This document shows positions 55,950 through 64,000 of a stretch of 64,000 nucleotides of DNA, piece by piece. The translations under genes and the position numbers were made by a program. This DNA is from Massilia sp. 9096 (lineage in GTDB: Bacteria; Pseudomonadota; Gammaproteobacteria; Burkholderiales; Burkholderiaceae_D): NCBI RefSeq assembly GCF_000745265.1, contig NZ_JQNN01000001.1, forward strand, positions 496,001-560,000, given 5' to 3'. The notes below the pieces were generated by a model, which saw only the letters and a list, made by a program, of their open reading frames with translations, had not been told where the DNA came from and did no database searches. Within the stretch, counting starts at the first letter, position 1, and each line of letters starts with the position of its first letter.

Positions 55950-56369
55950 TCAGGGCAGGTGAGGGACGGTGAATTTGCCTTGCAGCGCGCGCAGTTCGGC
56001 GCGGTGGATCGCCGCCAGGTGCGTCAGGATCGCCTCGCCGGCGGGCAGCAGGTGGACTTCGACGCGGCGCCGGTCCTGGGCGTTGGCGCGCCGCTCGACC
56101 AGGCCGCCCGCTTCGCAGCGCGACACCAGCGCGACCACGCCGTGCTGCTTGGCCTGCAGGCGTTCGGCCAGCTCGCCGACCGTGGCCCATTCGCGGCCCG
56201 GAAAGCCCTTCACGTGCAGCAGCAGCAGGTACTGCAAAGGTGTGATGCCCTCGGCCTGCACGGCGTTTTCGGAAAAGCGCTCGTAGCGCCGCATCTGGTA
56301 GCGGAATTCCGAGAGGGCGGCGAAGTCGGACTTGGTCAGCGCGGTCTGGGCGGGGGGAGGTGGTTTCAC
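55950..56369 (-). CDS. MarR-family transcriptional regulator
   Basis: 139-aa winged helix regulator. Features: YLLLLHVKGFPGREWATVGELAERLQAKQHGVVALVSRCEAGGLVERR (HTH and wing start) and RANAQDRRRVEVHLLPAGEAIL (the typical DxRxxxxxLT-type wing). It lies directly upstream of the ClC gene and is divergent from the HPP-CBS gene, 108 bp away, where a small dyad occurs. It probably autoregulates and controls one or both neighbours; its ligand is unknown. Confidence 0.9.
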   Translation of the reverse strand: MKPPPPAQTALTKSDFAALSEFRYQMRRYERFSENAVQAEGITPLQYLLLLHVKGFPGREWATVGELAERLQAKQHGVVALVSRCEAGGLVERRANAQDRRRVEVHLLPAGEAILTHLAAIHRAELRALQGKFTVPHLP

Positions 56370-56408
56370 TGGGATGTAAGGATCGACAAGCTAGAATCCG
56401 AAAAATAT

Positions 56409-56421
56409 ATCATAATGTGAT
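56409..56421. promoter_or_regulatory. Candidate MarR operator in divergent promoter
   Basis: ATCA-TAATG-TGAT forms a short inverted repeat in the AT-rich part of the 108-bp region between the MarR gene and the HPP-CBS gene. MarR proteins bind dyads of this general kind close to their own promoter. Symmetry and position only; the arms are just 4 bp. Confidence 0.35.
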
Positions 56422-56477
56422 CCTTTTCGCGAAGCGCGATCGACGACGTCTACAATCCGGTTTGAACGAGTGCGAGA

Positions 56478-57638
56478 TTGAATAAGAGTGTGGAATGGCT
56501 GCGCAGCTTCGTGCCGCAGCCGAATACGGTGCCGCCGACCGAGCGTCTGCGTGCGGTGGCGGGCGCGCTGGTCGGCCTGCTGGTGACGGTGATCCTGAGC
56601 GGCCCGCTGGCCGCGGCCGGCGGCACGCCGGTGCTGGTGGCGCCGATGGGCGCGTCGGCGGTGTTGCTGTTTTGCGTGCCGGCCAGTTCGCTGGCCCAGC
56701 CCTGGTCGGTGATCGGCGGGAATACCATCTCGGCGCTGGTCGGCATCACGGTGGCGCATGCGGTGCACGACCCGGTACTGGCGGCGCCGCTCGCGGGCGC
56801 GCTGGCGATCCTGGTGATGTTCCTGCTGCGCTGCCTGCACCCGCCCAGCGGCGCGGTGGCGCTGACGGCGGTGCTGGGCGGTCCGGCGGTTTATGCGGCC
56901 GGCTTTCACTTCGCCTTCCTGCCGGTGTGCCTGAATTCGACCTTGATCGTGCTGGCCGCGCTGGTCTTCAACAACCTGACCGGGCGCCGCTATCCGCACC
57001 CGCAGGGTTCGAACCTGAAGACCAGCGTGCACGCGACGCGCGACCCGGCGCCGACGGCGCGCCTGGGCTTTACCGCCGAGGATCTGGACGCCGCGCTGGC
57101 GCACTACGGCCAGGTGCTCGACATCAGCCGCGACGACCTGGAAACCATCCTGCTCGAGACCGAGCAGCGCGCCTTTGGCAGGCGCTTCGGCGTGATCGAT
57201 TGCGCGGCCATCATGTCGAAGGATGCGGTGACGGTGACGCCGGATACGCCGCTGCACGACGCCTGGCGCCAGCTGCGCGGCCACCGGCTCGACGCGCTGC
57301 CGGTGCTCGACGCGCTAGGCCGCGTGGCCGGCGTGGTGTCGCTCGGCGACTTCGTCCAGCATGCCGGCCTCGATGCGCCGACGCTGGGCCAGCGCCTGCG
57401 CGCCCTGCTCGGCCACCTGCTGGGCACCTTGCCGCAGCGCCCCGGGACGGTGGGGCAGGTCATGCACGCGCGCGTGACGTGCGTGCGCGCGGACGCGCCG
57501 ATCGCCGACCTGGTGCCCTTGATGAGCAACCGCGGGCTGCACCACATCCCGGTGGTCGACGCCGACGGCAGGTTCGTCGGCGTGGTGGGACAGTCGGATT
57601 TGCTGGGAGCGCTGTTCGAGAACAGCCTCCATGCCTAG
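56478..57638 (+). CDS. HPP-family membrane protein with two CBS domains
   Basis: 386 aa. Four to five TM helices in the first half with the HPP motif in LRCLHPPSGAVALTAVLGG (about 117) and APMGASAVLLF. Two CBS domains follow (about 240-380; AIMSKDAVTVTPDTPLHDA, RVTCVRADAPIADLVPLM). HPP proteins have been linked to nitrite transport in some bacteria and chloroplasts, but this is not certain here. The start is a TTG at 56478. It is divergent from the MarR gene and may be its target. Confidence 0.87.
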   Translation: MNKSVEWLRSFVPQPNTVPPTERLRAVAGALVGLLVTVILSGPLAAAGGTPVLVAPMGASAVLLFCVPASSLAQPWSVIGGNTISALVGITVAHAVHDPVLAAPLAGALAILVMFLLRCLHPPSGAVALTAVLGGPAVYAAGFHFAFLPVCLNSTLIVLAALVFNNLTGRRYPHPQGSNLKTSVHATRDPAPTARLGFTAEDLDAALAHYGQVLDISRDDLETILLETEQRAFGRRFGVIDCAAIMSKDAVTVTPDTPLHDAWRQLRGHRLDALPVLDALGRVAGVVSLGDFVQHAGLDAPTLGQRLRALLGHLLGTLPQRPGTVGQVMHARVTCVRADAPIADLVPLMSNRGLHHIPVVDADGRFVGVVGQSDLLGALFENSLHA

Positions 57639-57667
57639 CGCCGAAAAAAAGCCGTCATGGCTGCGTT

Positions 57668-57707
57668 GCATCGTCTCGCCGTACCAGCGTACTGTCTTCG
57701 CCGATGC
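57668..57707. repeat. Inverted-repeat element resembling the 108-bp repeat
   Basis: Outer 6-bp arms GCATCG/CGATGC and an inner GTAC/GTAC around CAGC. The minus-strand string GTACGGCGAG is shared with copy 1 of the 108-bp repeat (see 526-633). It is located in the gap between the convergent HPP-CBS and YecA genes. Perhaps a diverged relative, perhaps a separate element or terminator. Confidence 0.45.
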
Positions 57708-57743
57708 GCCTTGCCCTGAGGGTTTTGTTCGACGCTATTACTA

Positions 57744-58433
57744 TCAGGCTTCGTTCGCCCCGCAGCACTTCTTGAACTTCTTGCCGCTGCCGCACGGGCA
57801 ATCGTCGTTGCGGCCGACCTTGGGCTCGTCGCGGCGCACGGTCTCGACCGCGGCCTTGCGGCGCGGCAGCCAGAAGCGGTGGATGCCCGGCAGGTTGGCC
57901 TCGATCTCGAGCGCCAGCTTGTGCGCCAGGCGCGGGTCTTCGACTTCCTTGAGCTCGCTTTCCTCGATCTCGTCGGCGCCCAGCAGGTAGATCGGGCGCA
58001 TCAGCGGGCCGGCATCGGATTCCCAGATGTCGTCCCAGGAGCCCGGGCGCAGGTCCATGCCTTCCCAGAAGCCCCAGCACCAGGCCTCGGCGTCGATCAG
58101 GGTCTCGCCGTCGTGCTCGTGCTCGACGTACAGCGGCTCGAATTCCTTGGGCGCGACTTCGAAGGTGATCAGGACTTCGTTCATGAAGCGCATGATCAGG
58201 TTGACGATGCGCTGCTCTTCCTTCGGGTTCTTCCACTTCGGGACGGCGCCTTCCTCGCCCCACACGCGCGGCAGCCACTCGGCCGGCATGATGGTCTCGG
58301 GGCCGATCGCGATCGCGGTGAGGTAGCCGTGCAGCGTGTCCAGCGTCATCGCGCCTTCGGGGCAGCGCTCGGACAGCAGGAAGTTGTCGAGGTCGTCGAA
58401 TTCTTTGTCGGAGAGGGGTTGCTCGAGTTGCAT
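57744..58433 (-). CDS. YecA/UPF0149 family protein with C-terminal SEC-C motif
   Basis: 229 aa. The N-terminal UPF0149 region starts [49 protein letters not shown], diagnostic of the family, and the last 22 residues form a zinc-binding SEC-C motif ([19 protein letters not shown]) like the one in SecA. Function is not established; in E. coli YecA binds SecA-related machinery and the ribosome. Single gene. Confidence 0.9.
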   Translation of the reverse strand: MQLEQPLSDKEFDDLDNFLLSERCPEGAMTLDTLHGYLTAIAIGPETIMPAEWLPRVWGEEGAVPKWKNPKEEQRIVNLIMRFMNEVLITFEVAPKEFEPLYVEHEHDGETLIDAEAWCWGFWEGMDLRPGSWDDIWESDAGPLMRPIYLLGADEIEESELKEVEDPRLAHKLALEIEANLPGIHRFWLPRRKAAVETVRRDEPKVGRNDDCPCGSGKKFKKCCGANEA

Positions 58434-58493
58434 GTGATACGTGATTCCAGTCGGTTGAAGGCGCCAGTGTAACGCTTGCGCGTGCGCCCGGCG

Positions 58494-58527
58494 AAAAAAA
58501 GGCGCATGCCGCCCCCGGCATGCGCCT
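58494..58527 (-). terminator. Rho-independent terminator of the alpha/beta hydrolase
   Basis: Perfect 12-bp stem AGGCGCATGCCG/CGGCATGCGCCT (58500-58511 with 58516-58527) and a CCCC loop, followed on the minus strand by a U-run (A-run at 58494-58500). Located 21 bases past the hydrolase stop codon. Confidence 0.9.
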
Positions 58528-58548
58528 GTCCCGCAACTGGAGGCTGGA

Positions 58549-59580
58549 TTACTTGGCGAAGGCTTTCTTCAGGCCGTCGGCGGCGAACTGCTCGGCGTCC
58601 TTGGCCTCGGGCACCACCGCGCCCATGCCGAAGAACTCGTGCGTCACGCCCTTGTACAGCTTGTAGTCGACCTTGACGCCGTCTTTCTTCAGCTTCTCGG
58701 CGTAGGCCCGGCCTTCCGACATCAGCGGGTCGATCTCGGCGGCGACGATGGTCGCCGGCGGCAGGCCTTTCAGCGAAGCCGCCTTCATCGGCAGCGCGTA
58801 CGGGCTGGCCGGATCGGCGCCGTAGTGCTTGAAGAACCAGGCCATCATCGGCTTGTCGAGCGGCTTGGCATTGGCGTTGCGCTGGTAGGACGGGGTGTTC
58901 ATGTCGTTGTCGACCACCGGGTAGACCAGCAGCTCGTGCACCGGCATCTGGGCCTTTTTATCGCGCGCCATCATCGACACCACGGTGGCCAGGTTGCCGC
59001 CGGCCGATTCGCCGCCGACCGCCACGCGCTTCGGATCGCCGTTGAATTCGGCCGCGTGTTGGGTGGTCCACAGGTAGGCCGCGTAGGCATCGTTCGGGGC
59101 GGCTGGGAATTTATGTTCCGGCGCCTGGCGGTAGTCGACCGCGACCATGATCGCCTTGGCCATCTTGGCCAGTGCGCGCGGCGAGGCGTCGTAGGTCTTG
59201 GTGTCGGCGATCACGAAGCCGCCGCCGTGGTAGTAGACCATGACCGGGAACGGACCCTTGCCCTCGGGCGTGTAGATGTGCACCGGGACGCTGCCGCCGT
59301 CGACCGGCACGCTCATGTCCTTGACGGTCACGCCGGCTTCCGGCGCGGTGCTCTTGCCCATGTCGGTCAGCACTTTCTTGACTGCGTCGGCCGGGGTCGG
59401 CTGCTGGCGCGCTTCCTGCGGGCTCAGGGTCTCGATCGGCTTGCCGTTCAGGGACTTGAGGGCGTCCAGCACCTTCTGCATGTGCGGTTCGGCCTTGGGC
59501 GGCTGGGCCGCGTCCTGGGCCAGGGCGGCGCCGCAGATCATCGAAGCGGCGAGGGCGGTAAGGGTCAAGGTGGTCTTCAT
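58549..59580 (-). CDS. Exported alpha/beta hydrolase (HSL/acetyl esterase family)
   Basis: 343-aa carboxylesterase. Signal peptide about 1-22 (ending CGAALAQ), oxyanion motif HGGGF, nucleophile GESAGG, Asp in [11 protein letters not shown] and His in GVTHEFFG. Belongs to the hormone-sensitive-lipase branch; likely hydrolyses short-chain esters in the periplasm or outside. The ATG at 59580 has GGAGAG 7 bases upstream. It has its own strong terminator and is divergent from srkA. Confidence 0.92.
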   Translation of the reverse strand: MKTTLTLTALAASMICGAALAQDAAQPPKAEPHMQKVLDALKSLNGKPIETLSPQEARQQPTPADAVKKVLTDMGKSTAPEAGVTVKDMSVPVDGGSVPVHIYTPEGKGPFPVMVYYHGGGFVIADTKTYDASPRALAKMAKAIMVAVDYRQAPEHKFPAAPNDAYAAYLWTTQHAAEFNGDPKRVAVGGESAGGNLATVVSMMARDKKAQMPVHELLVYPVVDNDMNTPSYQRNANAKPLDKPMMAWFFKHYGADPASPYALPMKAASLKGLPPATIVAAEIDPLMSEGRAYAEKLKKDGVKVDYKLYKGVTHEFFGMGAVVPEAKDAEQFAADGLKKAFAK

Positions 59581-59846
59581 CGTGTTCTCTCCTGAATTGA
59601 GGCGAGGGCGCGTGTGGGTGCGCCCGCTTGCCGTTGGCTCCATCAGACCCCAGCCGAGCCCTGCCGTTCGGTGCGTGCGCGCACCTTGCGGCCGCAATCA
59701 TTGAATGTTTTGCTCAAATCCGCCGATTTTATCGCTGATCCGTGAGCGAGAGGAAACGAATAATGCCGTGAGGTGCTGATGAGCACATAAATTCGGCGAA
59801 TCATCGGGCGCAAGCGGATTGCCATGGCGCGCCTTACAATGGCGGC

Positions 59847-60839
59847 ATGGATCATCCTCACGACACTCATCCGTATTCCCGGCTCGACCCGCAGATGGTG
59901 CTGGAAGCCGTCGACAGCGTCGGCCTGCGCGGCGACGGCCGCCTGCTGGCCCTGAACAGCTACGAAAACCGCGTCTACCGCGTCGGCCGCGAGGAAGGCC
60001 AGCCGGTGGTGGTCAAGTTCTACCGCCCGGGGCGCTGGAGCGATGCCGCCATCCTCGAAGAACACGCGTTCTTGCAGGAGCTCGAGCAGCAGGAGGTGCC
60101 GGTGGTGCCCGCGCGCGTGCTCGACGGCCGCACGCTGCACGAGTTCGGCGGCTTCCGTTTCACCGTCTTCCCCAGCCGCGGCGGACGCGCGCCCGAGCTG
60201 TCCGATCCCAGCGTGCTCGAATGGATCGGGCGCTTCATCGGCCGCATCCATGCGGTCGGCGCCGTCAAGCCCTTCGCCGAGCGCCCGGCGCTGAACCTGG
60301 ATACTTTTGGACGCGAGCCGCGCGCCTGGCTGATCGGGCACGGCTTCATCCCGCACGAACTGCTGACCGCCTACACCAGCGTGCTCGACCAGGCGCTCGA
60401 CGGCGTGGCGCGCTGTTTCGAGCGCGCCGGCACGCTGCCGCTGCTGCGCCTGCACGGCGACTGCCACGCCGGCAACGTGTTGTGGACCGGCGACGGCCCG
60501 CATTTCGTGGACTTCGACGACAGCCGCATGGGACCGGCCGTGCAGGACCTGTGGATGCTGCTGTCCGGCGAGCGCCAGGAGATGGTGAGCCAGCTCGGCG
60601 ACGTATTGGCCGGCTACGAAGACTTCTGCGAATTCGATCCGCGCCAGCTGTACCTGGTCGAAGCCTTGCGCACCCTGCGCCTGATCCATTATTCGGCCTG
60701 GCTGGCGATGCGCTGGCACGACCCGGCCTTCCCGGCGGCCTTTCCCTGGTTTAACACGCAGCGCTATTGGCAGGACCGCATCCTCGAGCTGCGCGAGCAG
60801 GTGGCGCTGATGGACGAGCCGCCGCTGTGGCCGGTGTAA
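59847..60839 (+). CDS. srkA: Stress response serine/threonine kinase SrkA (YihE)
   Basis: 330-aa small-molecule-kinase-like Ser/Thr kinase that in E. coli protects cells from stress-induced death. Catalytic segment LRLHGDCHAGNVLW and metal-binding VDFDDSRMGPAVQDLWMLL; start LDPQMVLEAVDSVGLRGDGRLLALNSYENRVYRV matches SrkA well. Its stop codon lies inside a 24-bp sequence repeated in tandem immediately after. Confidence 0.94.
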   Translation: MDHPHDTHPYSRLDPQMVLEAVDSVGLRGDGRLLALNSYENRVYRVGREEGQPVVVKFYRPGRWSDAAILEEHAFLQELEQQEVPVVPARVLDGRTLHEFGGFRFTVFPSRGGRAPELSDPSVLEWIGRFIGRIHAVGAVKPFAERPALNLDTFGREPRAWLIGHGFIPHELLTAYTSVLDQALDGVARCFERAGTLPLLRLHGDCHAGNVLWTGDGPHFVDFDDSRMGPAVQDLWMLLSGERQEMVSQLGDVLAGYEDFCEFDPRQLYLVEALRTLRLIHYSAWLAMRWHDPAFPAAFPWFNTQRYWQDRILELREQVALMDEPPLWPV

Positions 60840-60870
60840 TTCTTTGCGCTGTGGCCGGTGTAATTCTTTG
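60823..60870 (+). repeat. Tandem 24-bp duplication across the srkA stop codon
   Basis: The 24 bases at 60823-60846, which encode the last residues and TAA of srkA, are repeated exactly at 60847-60870. A replication-slippage duplication is likely. It does not change the protein since the first TAA is used. Confidence 0.95.
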
Positions 60871-60981
60871 AATTGACGCCGTTTCGCGCCCCAGCTCGGC
60901 GCGACAACGGCGGCGCGACTGAGGCATAATCAGGCTACGGGCCAGTCCGGCCCGCCAGCGTGACCTTCAACCGAGATGCCC

Positions 60982-63375
60982 ATGACCACCCGTCCCGACC
61001 CGCACCAGCTGAGCGATCCGAGCACCGATTTCACCATCGACATGCCGTCCTCTGCGGGCGCGCCGGGCTCGGTACAACAGGCCGTGCAGCAGGCGGCCCC
61101 GCAACGGGCGCCGCAGCCGGCGCCGGAACGCGAACCGCAGCGCGCGCAGCTGGAAGAGCGCGCGATCAAGGAAGGCATCGCCCGCGTCGAGGCCGAAGCC
61201 AAGGCGGCGGTGGCGGCCGAAAACCGCGCCCACGCCGAGGCGCGCGCGCGCAGCCTGGCGCAGGAGCGCGCCGCGATCGACGCCGAAGCCGCCGCCGCCG
61301 CGCAGGCCAACGCCCAGGCCTCGGAAGAAGCGATCGAAGCCAACCGCGGGCGTATCGAAATCCTGCGCGCTTCCGCCCGCGCCGCCGCAGAGCGCCTGGA
61401 AGCGATCCGCCAGGAGACCGCCGAGCTGCGCGCGCGCGTCCAATCCGAAACCCAGATCCGCCTGGCGTCCGAAGCGCGCGCCCGCGCCGAGGAAGAAGCG
61501 CGCCGCCGCGCCGAAGAACAGGCCCGGGCCGACGCCGAGATCGCCGAGCGCGCCGCGCGCGAAGCCGACGAGCTGGCGCTGCATTCCGAGCAGGCGCGCC
61601 GGCAGGCGGCCGAGCGCACCGCTGCCGTGCATGCGGCGCGCGAGGAAGTGCTGCACAGCGCCAGCGCCGACGCGCGCGTGGCCATCCTGGCGCGCGAACG
61701 CGAGCGGGCCGAACGCGGCGCGCGCCAGACCGCCGAAAAACTCGCCGAAGCCGAGGCCGAGGCGCTCGAGCTGGCGCTGCAGCGCGAACGCGCCGACCAG
61801 GTCGCGCTGGCGTCCAGCTTCGCGCGCGCGGCCGCGGAGGCGCGTGCGATCGAGGAGGCGCGCGCGCTGGCCCACATCGAGCAGGAGCGCGAGGCGATCG
61901 CGCTGGCCCAGGCCGAGTCCGAGCGCACCGCAGCCCAGTCGCTGCGCCTGCGCATGCAGACCGAAAAGGAATTGCGCGATGCCGCCGTGCACCGCGAACG
62001 CGTGGAGCAGAAGGCCGCCGCGGCGGCGGATGCGCGGCGCGAGGCCGAAGCGCGCATCCTGGCCGCGACCGAAGCGCGTATCGAGGCCGACCGCAAGCTG
62101 CGCGCGGTGTCGATCGAGCGCGCCAGCGCCGAGGAGCTCGAGGCCCAGCAGGCGCAGGCGCGGCTGGACGCCGAGCAGGCCGCGGCCGAGGGGGCGCGCC
62201 AGCGCGCCGCCGCCGACGCCCTGGCCGAGGAGGCGGCGCGCCGCGAAGCCGAGCAGCATGCGCACGAGCGCCGGCTGGCGCAGCAGCGCGCCGAGCTGGC
62301 CCAGGCCGCCGCCGATGCGCAGGCTGCCGAGAACGCGGCGCAAGCCGAGGCTCAGGCCGCGCTGCAGGCCCAGGCCGAGGCCCGCCAGGCCGCCGCCGCG
62401 CTGGCCGAACGGCGCTTGCGGGAAGCGCAGGCGCTGCTCGAGGCCGAGCGTGAACGCCTGCGTCTGGAGGAACAGGCGCTGGCGCGCCAGCAGGAACGCA
62501 TCGAAGCCGAGCACGCATTGGCCGCCGCGGCCGAGGCGCACGCCCGCGCGGAACAGGAGCGCGCGCATCAGCTGCACGCCGAGCTGCAGGTCCAGCAGGA
62601 TGCCGAGGCCCGCGCCCAGGCCGCGCAGCAGGCCGCACAGCAAGCCCAGCGCCGCGCCGCCGATGCCGCCCTGGCCGGGGCCGCGCACGAGGAAGCCACC
62701 GCCGCCGCCGCGCGCGCGCAGGCCGACCAGGCGCTGGAACTGGCGCGCCTCCAGCGCGAGCGCCTGGACGACGAACGGCGCCAGCAGGCGCTGGCCGACG
62801 AGCTGCTCGTGGCCGAACGCGTCGGCGCCGATGCCGCGCGCGAGGCCTTGCGCCTGCTCGAGCAAAAGCTGGCTGCGCAGCGCCAGCAGACGGCGCTCGA
62901 CATGCGCGCCAACGAAGCCGCCAATGCACGCCTGGCGTCCGAGCGCGCCGCCGTCGCCGCGGCCGAGGCGCGCGCGCTGGCCGAAGAGGAACGGGCGCAG
63001 CTGGCGCGCACGCGCGAGCTGGCCGAGCAGGCCGCCGCACGCGCCGCGAGCGACAAGCGCGAAGCCCAGCGCGCCCTGCTCGAGCACGCCCAGCAGGCTG
63101 CGGCGATGCAGCGCCGCGCGCTCGACGCGACCCAGGAGATGGCCGAGGCCAAGCGCCGCATGGTCGAACTGGAAGCGGCGCGCCACGAAGAGCAGGTCGC
63201 CGAGCTGGGCCTGCTGCGCGAGCAGATCGAGGCGCGCCAGCACGAAGCCAAACAGCGCGCCGAGTCGGCCGACCTGGCGCGCGAGGTACTCGGGCGCTTC
63301 TCGCAACTGCCTTCGGCCCAGCAGGCCGCGGCGCGCCTGGCCGAGGCGGTGGCCAAGCAGCGCGGCGAAAGCTGA
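60982..63375 (+). CDS. Large Ala/Glu/Arg-rich coiled-coil protein of unknown function
   Basis: 797 aa. Residues about 1-55 are Pro/Gln/Ser-rich and probably disordered (PDPHQLSDPSTDFTIDMPSS). From about 55 to the end there is an almost continuous helix of Ala, Glu, Arg and Gln with heptad-like patterns, e.g. EAEAKAAVAAENRAHAEAR. The last 20 residues, EVLGRFSQLPSAQQAAARLA, look like a small capping region. No TM segment, signal peptide or catalytic motif was found. The ATG at 60982 is favoured over 60976 since a CGAG lies at the right distance. Comparable proteins are called filament-like or TolA/SMC-like, but none is convincing. Confidence 0.8.
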   Translation: MTTRPDPHQLSDPSTDFTIDMPSSAGAPGSVQQAVQQAAPQRAPQPAPEREPQRAQLEERAIKEGIARVEAEAKAAVAAENRAHAEARARSLAQERAAIDAEAAAAAQANAQASEEAIEANRGRIEILRASARAAAERLEAIRQETAELRARVQSETQIRLASEARARAEEEARRRAEEQARADAEIAERAAREADELALHSEQARRQAAERTAAVHAAREEVLHSASADARVAILARERERAERGARQTAEKLAEAEAEALELALQRERADQVALASSFARAAAEARAIEEARALAHIEQEREAIALAQAESERTAAQSLRLRMQTEKELRDAAVHRERVEQKAAAAADARREAEARILAATEARIEADRKLRAVSIERASAEELEAQQAQARLDAEQAAAEGARQRAAADALAEEAARREAEQHAHERRLAQQRAELAQAAADAQAAENAAQAEAQAALQAQAEARQAAAALAERRLREAQALLEAERERLRLEEQALARQQERIEAEHALAAAAEAHARAEQERAHQLHAELQVQQDAEARAQAAQQAAQQAQRRAADAALAGAAHEEATAAAARAQADQALELARLQRERLDDERRQQALADELLVAERVGADAAREALRLLEQKLAAQRQQTALDMRANEAANARLASERAAVAAAEARALAEEERAQLARTRELAEQAAARAASDKREAQRALLEHAQQAAAMQRRALDATQEMAEAKRRMVELEAARHEEQVAELGLLREQIEARQHEAKQRAESADLAREVLGRFSQLPSAQQAAARLAEAVAKQRGES

Positions 63376-63403
63376 CGCGCGCTCGCAGGCGCGCCGACCC
63401 CGT

Positions 63404-64000
63404 TTACTGGCGGTTCGAGGCGCGCTTGTCGCGGAAGAAGATCCAGGCTTCCTCGGCGGCGTCGACGTCATGGTTCATGTTGCCGGCGAGCTTGCGCAGG
63501 ATCCAGGGCAGGTCGTCGGCCTTGGACGAGGGCGCGTGGCCGCCGCCTTCGATGCGCATCAGTTCGATCTGCACGCGCGCCGGGTCCTGGCCCCAGATGT
63601 AGCGCGTGGCGAAGGTCGGATCCGACGACTGCAGGTGCGGGATGCGGTAGCGGCCGGCCAGCTCGGTCAAGCCGTCCACGCGGCGCCACAGCGCCACCGA
63701 TTCGTCCACGCCGATGCCGCTGCCGCGTCCGCGCAGCAGCCAGTTGCCGAGCTTGCCGCCTTCGTAGGGCACGATGCGGTCGGCGGTGCCGTGCATGACG
63801 AACACCGACATCGGGCGCGACGGCGCACGGCAATGGCTCTGGGCCGGCATCAGCGCGCTCTGCACCCCGATCGCGGCCAGGCGCGGCGCAAGTTCGATGC
63901 CGAGCCGGTAGGCCATGCCGCCGCCGTTCGAGCTGCCGAACACGTACACCCGTTCGGGATCGGCCCCCAGCTCGTTGACGGCGACGTTGATCAGATCGGA
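63404..64000 (-). CDS. PHB depolymerase / LpqC-like esterase (partial, 5' end outside window)
   Basis: The visible 198 C-terminal residues begin SDLINVAVNELGADPERVYVFGSSNGGGM, with the nucleophile Ser in GSSNGGG, the Asp in HGTADRIVPYEGG, and the His in EGGGHAPSS, a complete Ser-Asp-His triad of the poly(3-hydroxybutyrate) depolymerase/LpqC family. The frame is open to the window edge, so the N-terminus and any signal peptide are out of view. Convergent with the coiled-coil gene, 28 bases apart. Confidence 0.88.
   Translation of the reverse strand, partial: SDLINVAVNELGADPERVYVFGSSNGGGMAYRLGIELAPRLAAIGVQSALMPAQSHCRAPSRPMSVFVMHGTADRIVPYEGGKLGNWLLRGRGSGIGVDESVALWRRVDGLTELAGRYRIPHLQSSDPTFATRYIWGQDPARVQIELMRIEGGGHAPSSKADDLPWILRKLAGNMNHDVDAAEEAWIFFRDKRASNRQ

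Noticed and set aside
60967..63471. 834-residue open frame opposite the coiled-coil gene
   Set aside because: It is the mirror of a repetitive Ala/Glu/Arg-coding sequence, Gly/Leu/Arg-rich without any domain, and runs over the end of the next gene. A GC-rich antisense artefact.

Overview
The window is about 64 kb of high-GC, gene-dense chromosome. It looks like a betaproteobacterium of the Oxalobacteraceae (Massilia-like). The reasons are the gene content and order: cysNDH-DUF934-cysI divergent from cysB, Burkholderiales-type porin, argF-argG, Orn next to a Ste24-type M48 peptidase and RsgA. The genus is inferred from family resemblance; no 16S rRNA or tRNA gene was seen.

Layout. 1-7.6 kb: siroheme and assimilatory sulfate reduction genes (cobA, cysN, cysD, cysH, DUF934, cysI) facing cysB and a small methyltransferase. 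7.8-13.4 kb: porin, an orphan type IV pilin-like protein, a NarX-type kinase, and a LytS/LytTR two-component pair. 13.6-20.1 kb: DHH phosphoesterase, a PAS-GGDEF-EAL protein with a damaged EAL domain, a nitronate monooxygenase-like enzyme, yajQ and murB. 20.2-21.2 kb: a complete IS1595-type element whose 8-bp target duplication contains the pqqE stop codon. 21.2-27.5 kb: a PQQ operon (M16 peptidase, pqqA, B, C, D, E). 27.5-29.1 kb: RlpA-like lipoprotein and an exported methyltransferase. 29.2-37.8 kb: a complete Wsp surface-sensing chemosensory operon (wspA-B-C-D-E-F-R), stitched together almost entirely by 4-bp ATGA overlaps. 38.1-44.6 kb: Fur-box-preceded TonB siderophore receptor, ABC transporter and hybrid kinase. 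44.8-48.9 kb: frameshifted SYLF gene, argG, argF, rsgA. 48.9-53.7 kb: pterin dehydratase, M48 peptidase, orn and a second hybrid kinase. 53.7-58.4 kb: exported MBL-fold hydrolase, an internally shortened ClC-CBS protein, MarR regulator, HPP-CBS protein, YecA/SEC-C protein. 58.5-64 kb: exported alpha/beta hydrolase, srkA, a 797-aa coiled-coil protein of unknown function, and a PHB-depolymerase-like esterase running off the end.

Themes. The sulfur block makes sulfide from sulfate via APS (not PAPS) and supplies siroheme for CysI. The Wsp operon, the GGDEF/EAL protein and Orn (which degrades pGpG) connect to cyclic-di-GMP signalling. The most unusual sequence-level observations are four. (1) A 108-bp intergenic repeat occurs in two inverted copies (526-633 and 7629-7736) with compensatory changes in its hairpin arms. 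(2) The IS insertion falls exactly at the pqqE stop codon. (3) An in-frame loss of about half the membrane domain is inferred in a ClC protein. (4) There is a very long Ala/Glu/Arg coiled-coil protein. No CRISPR array, prophage or obvious defence island was found.
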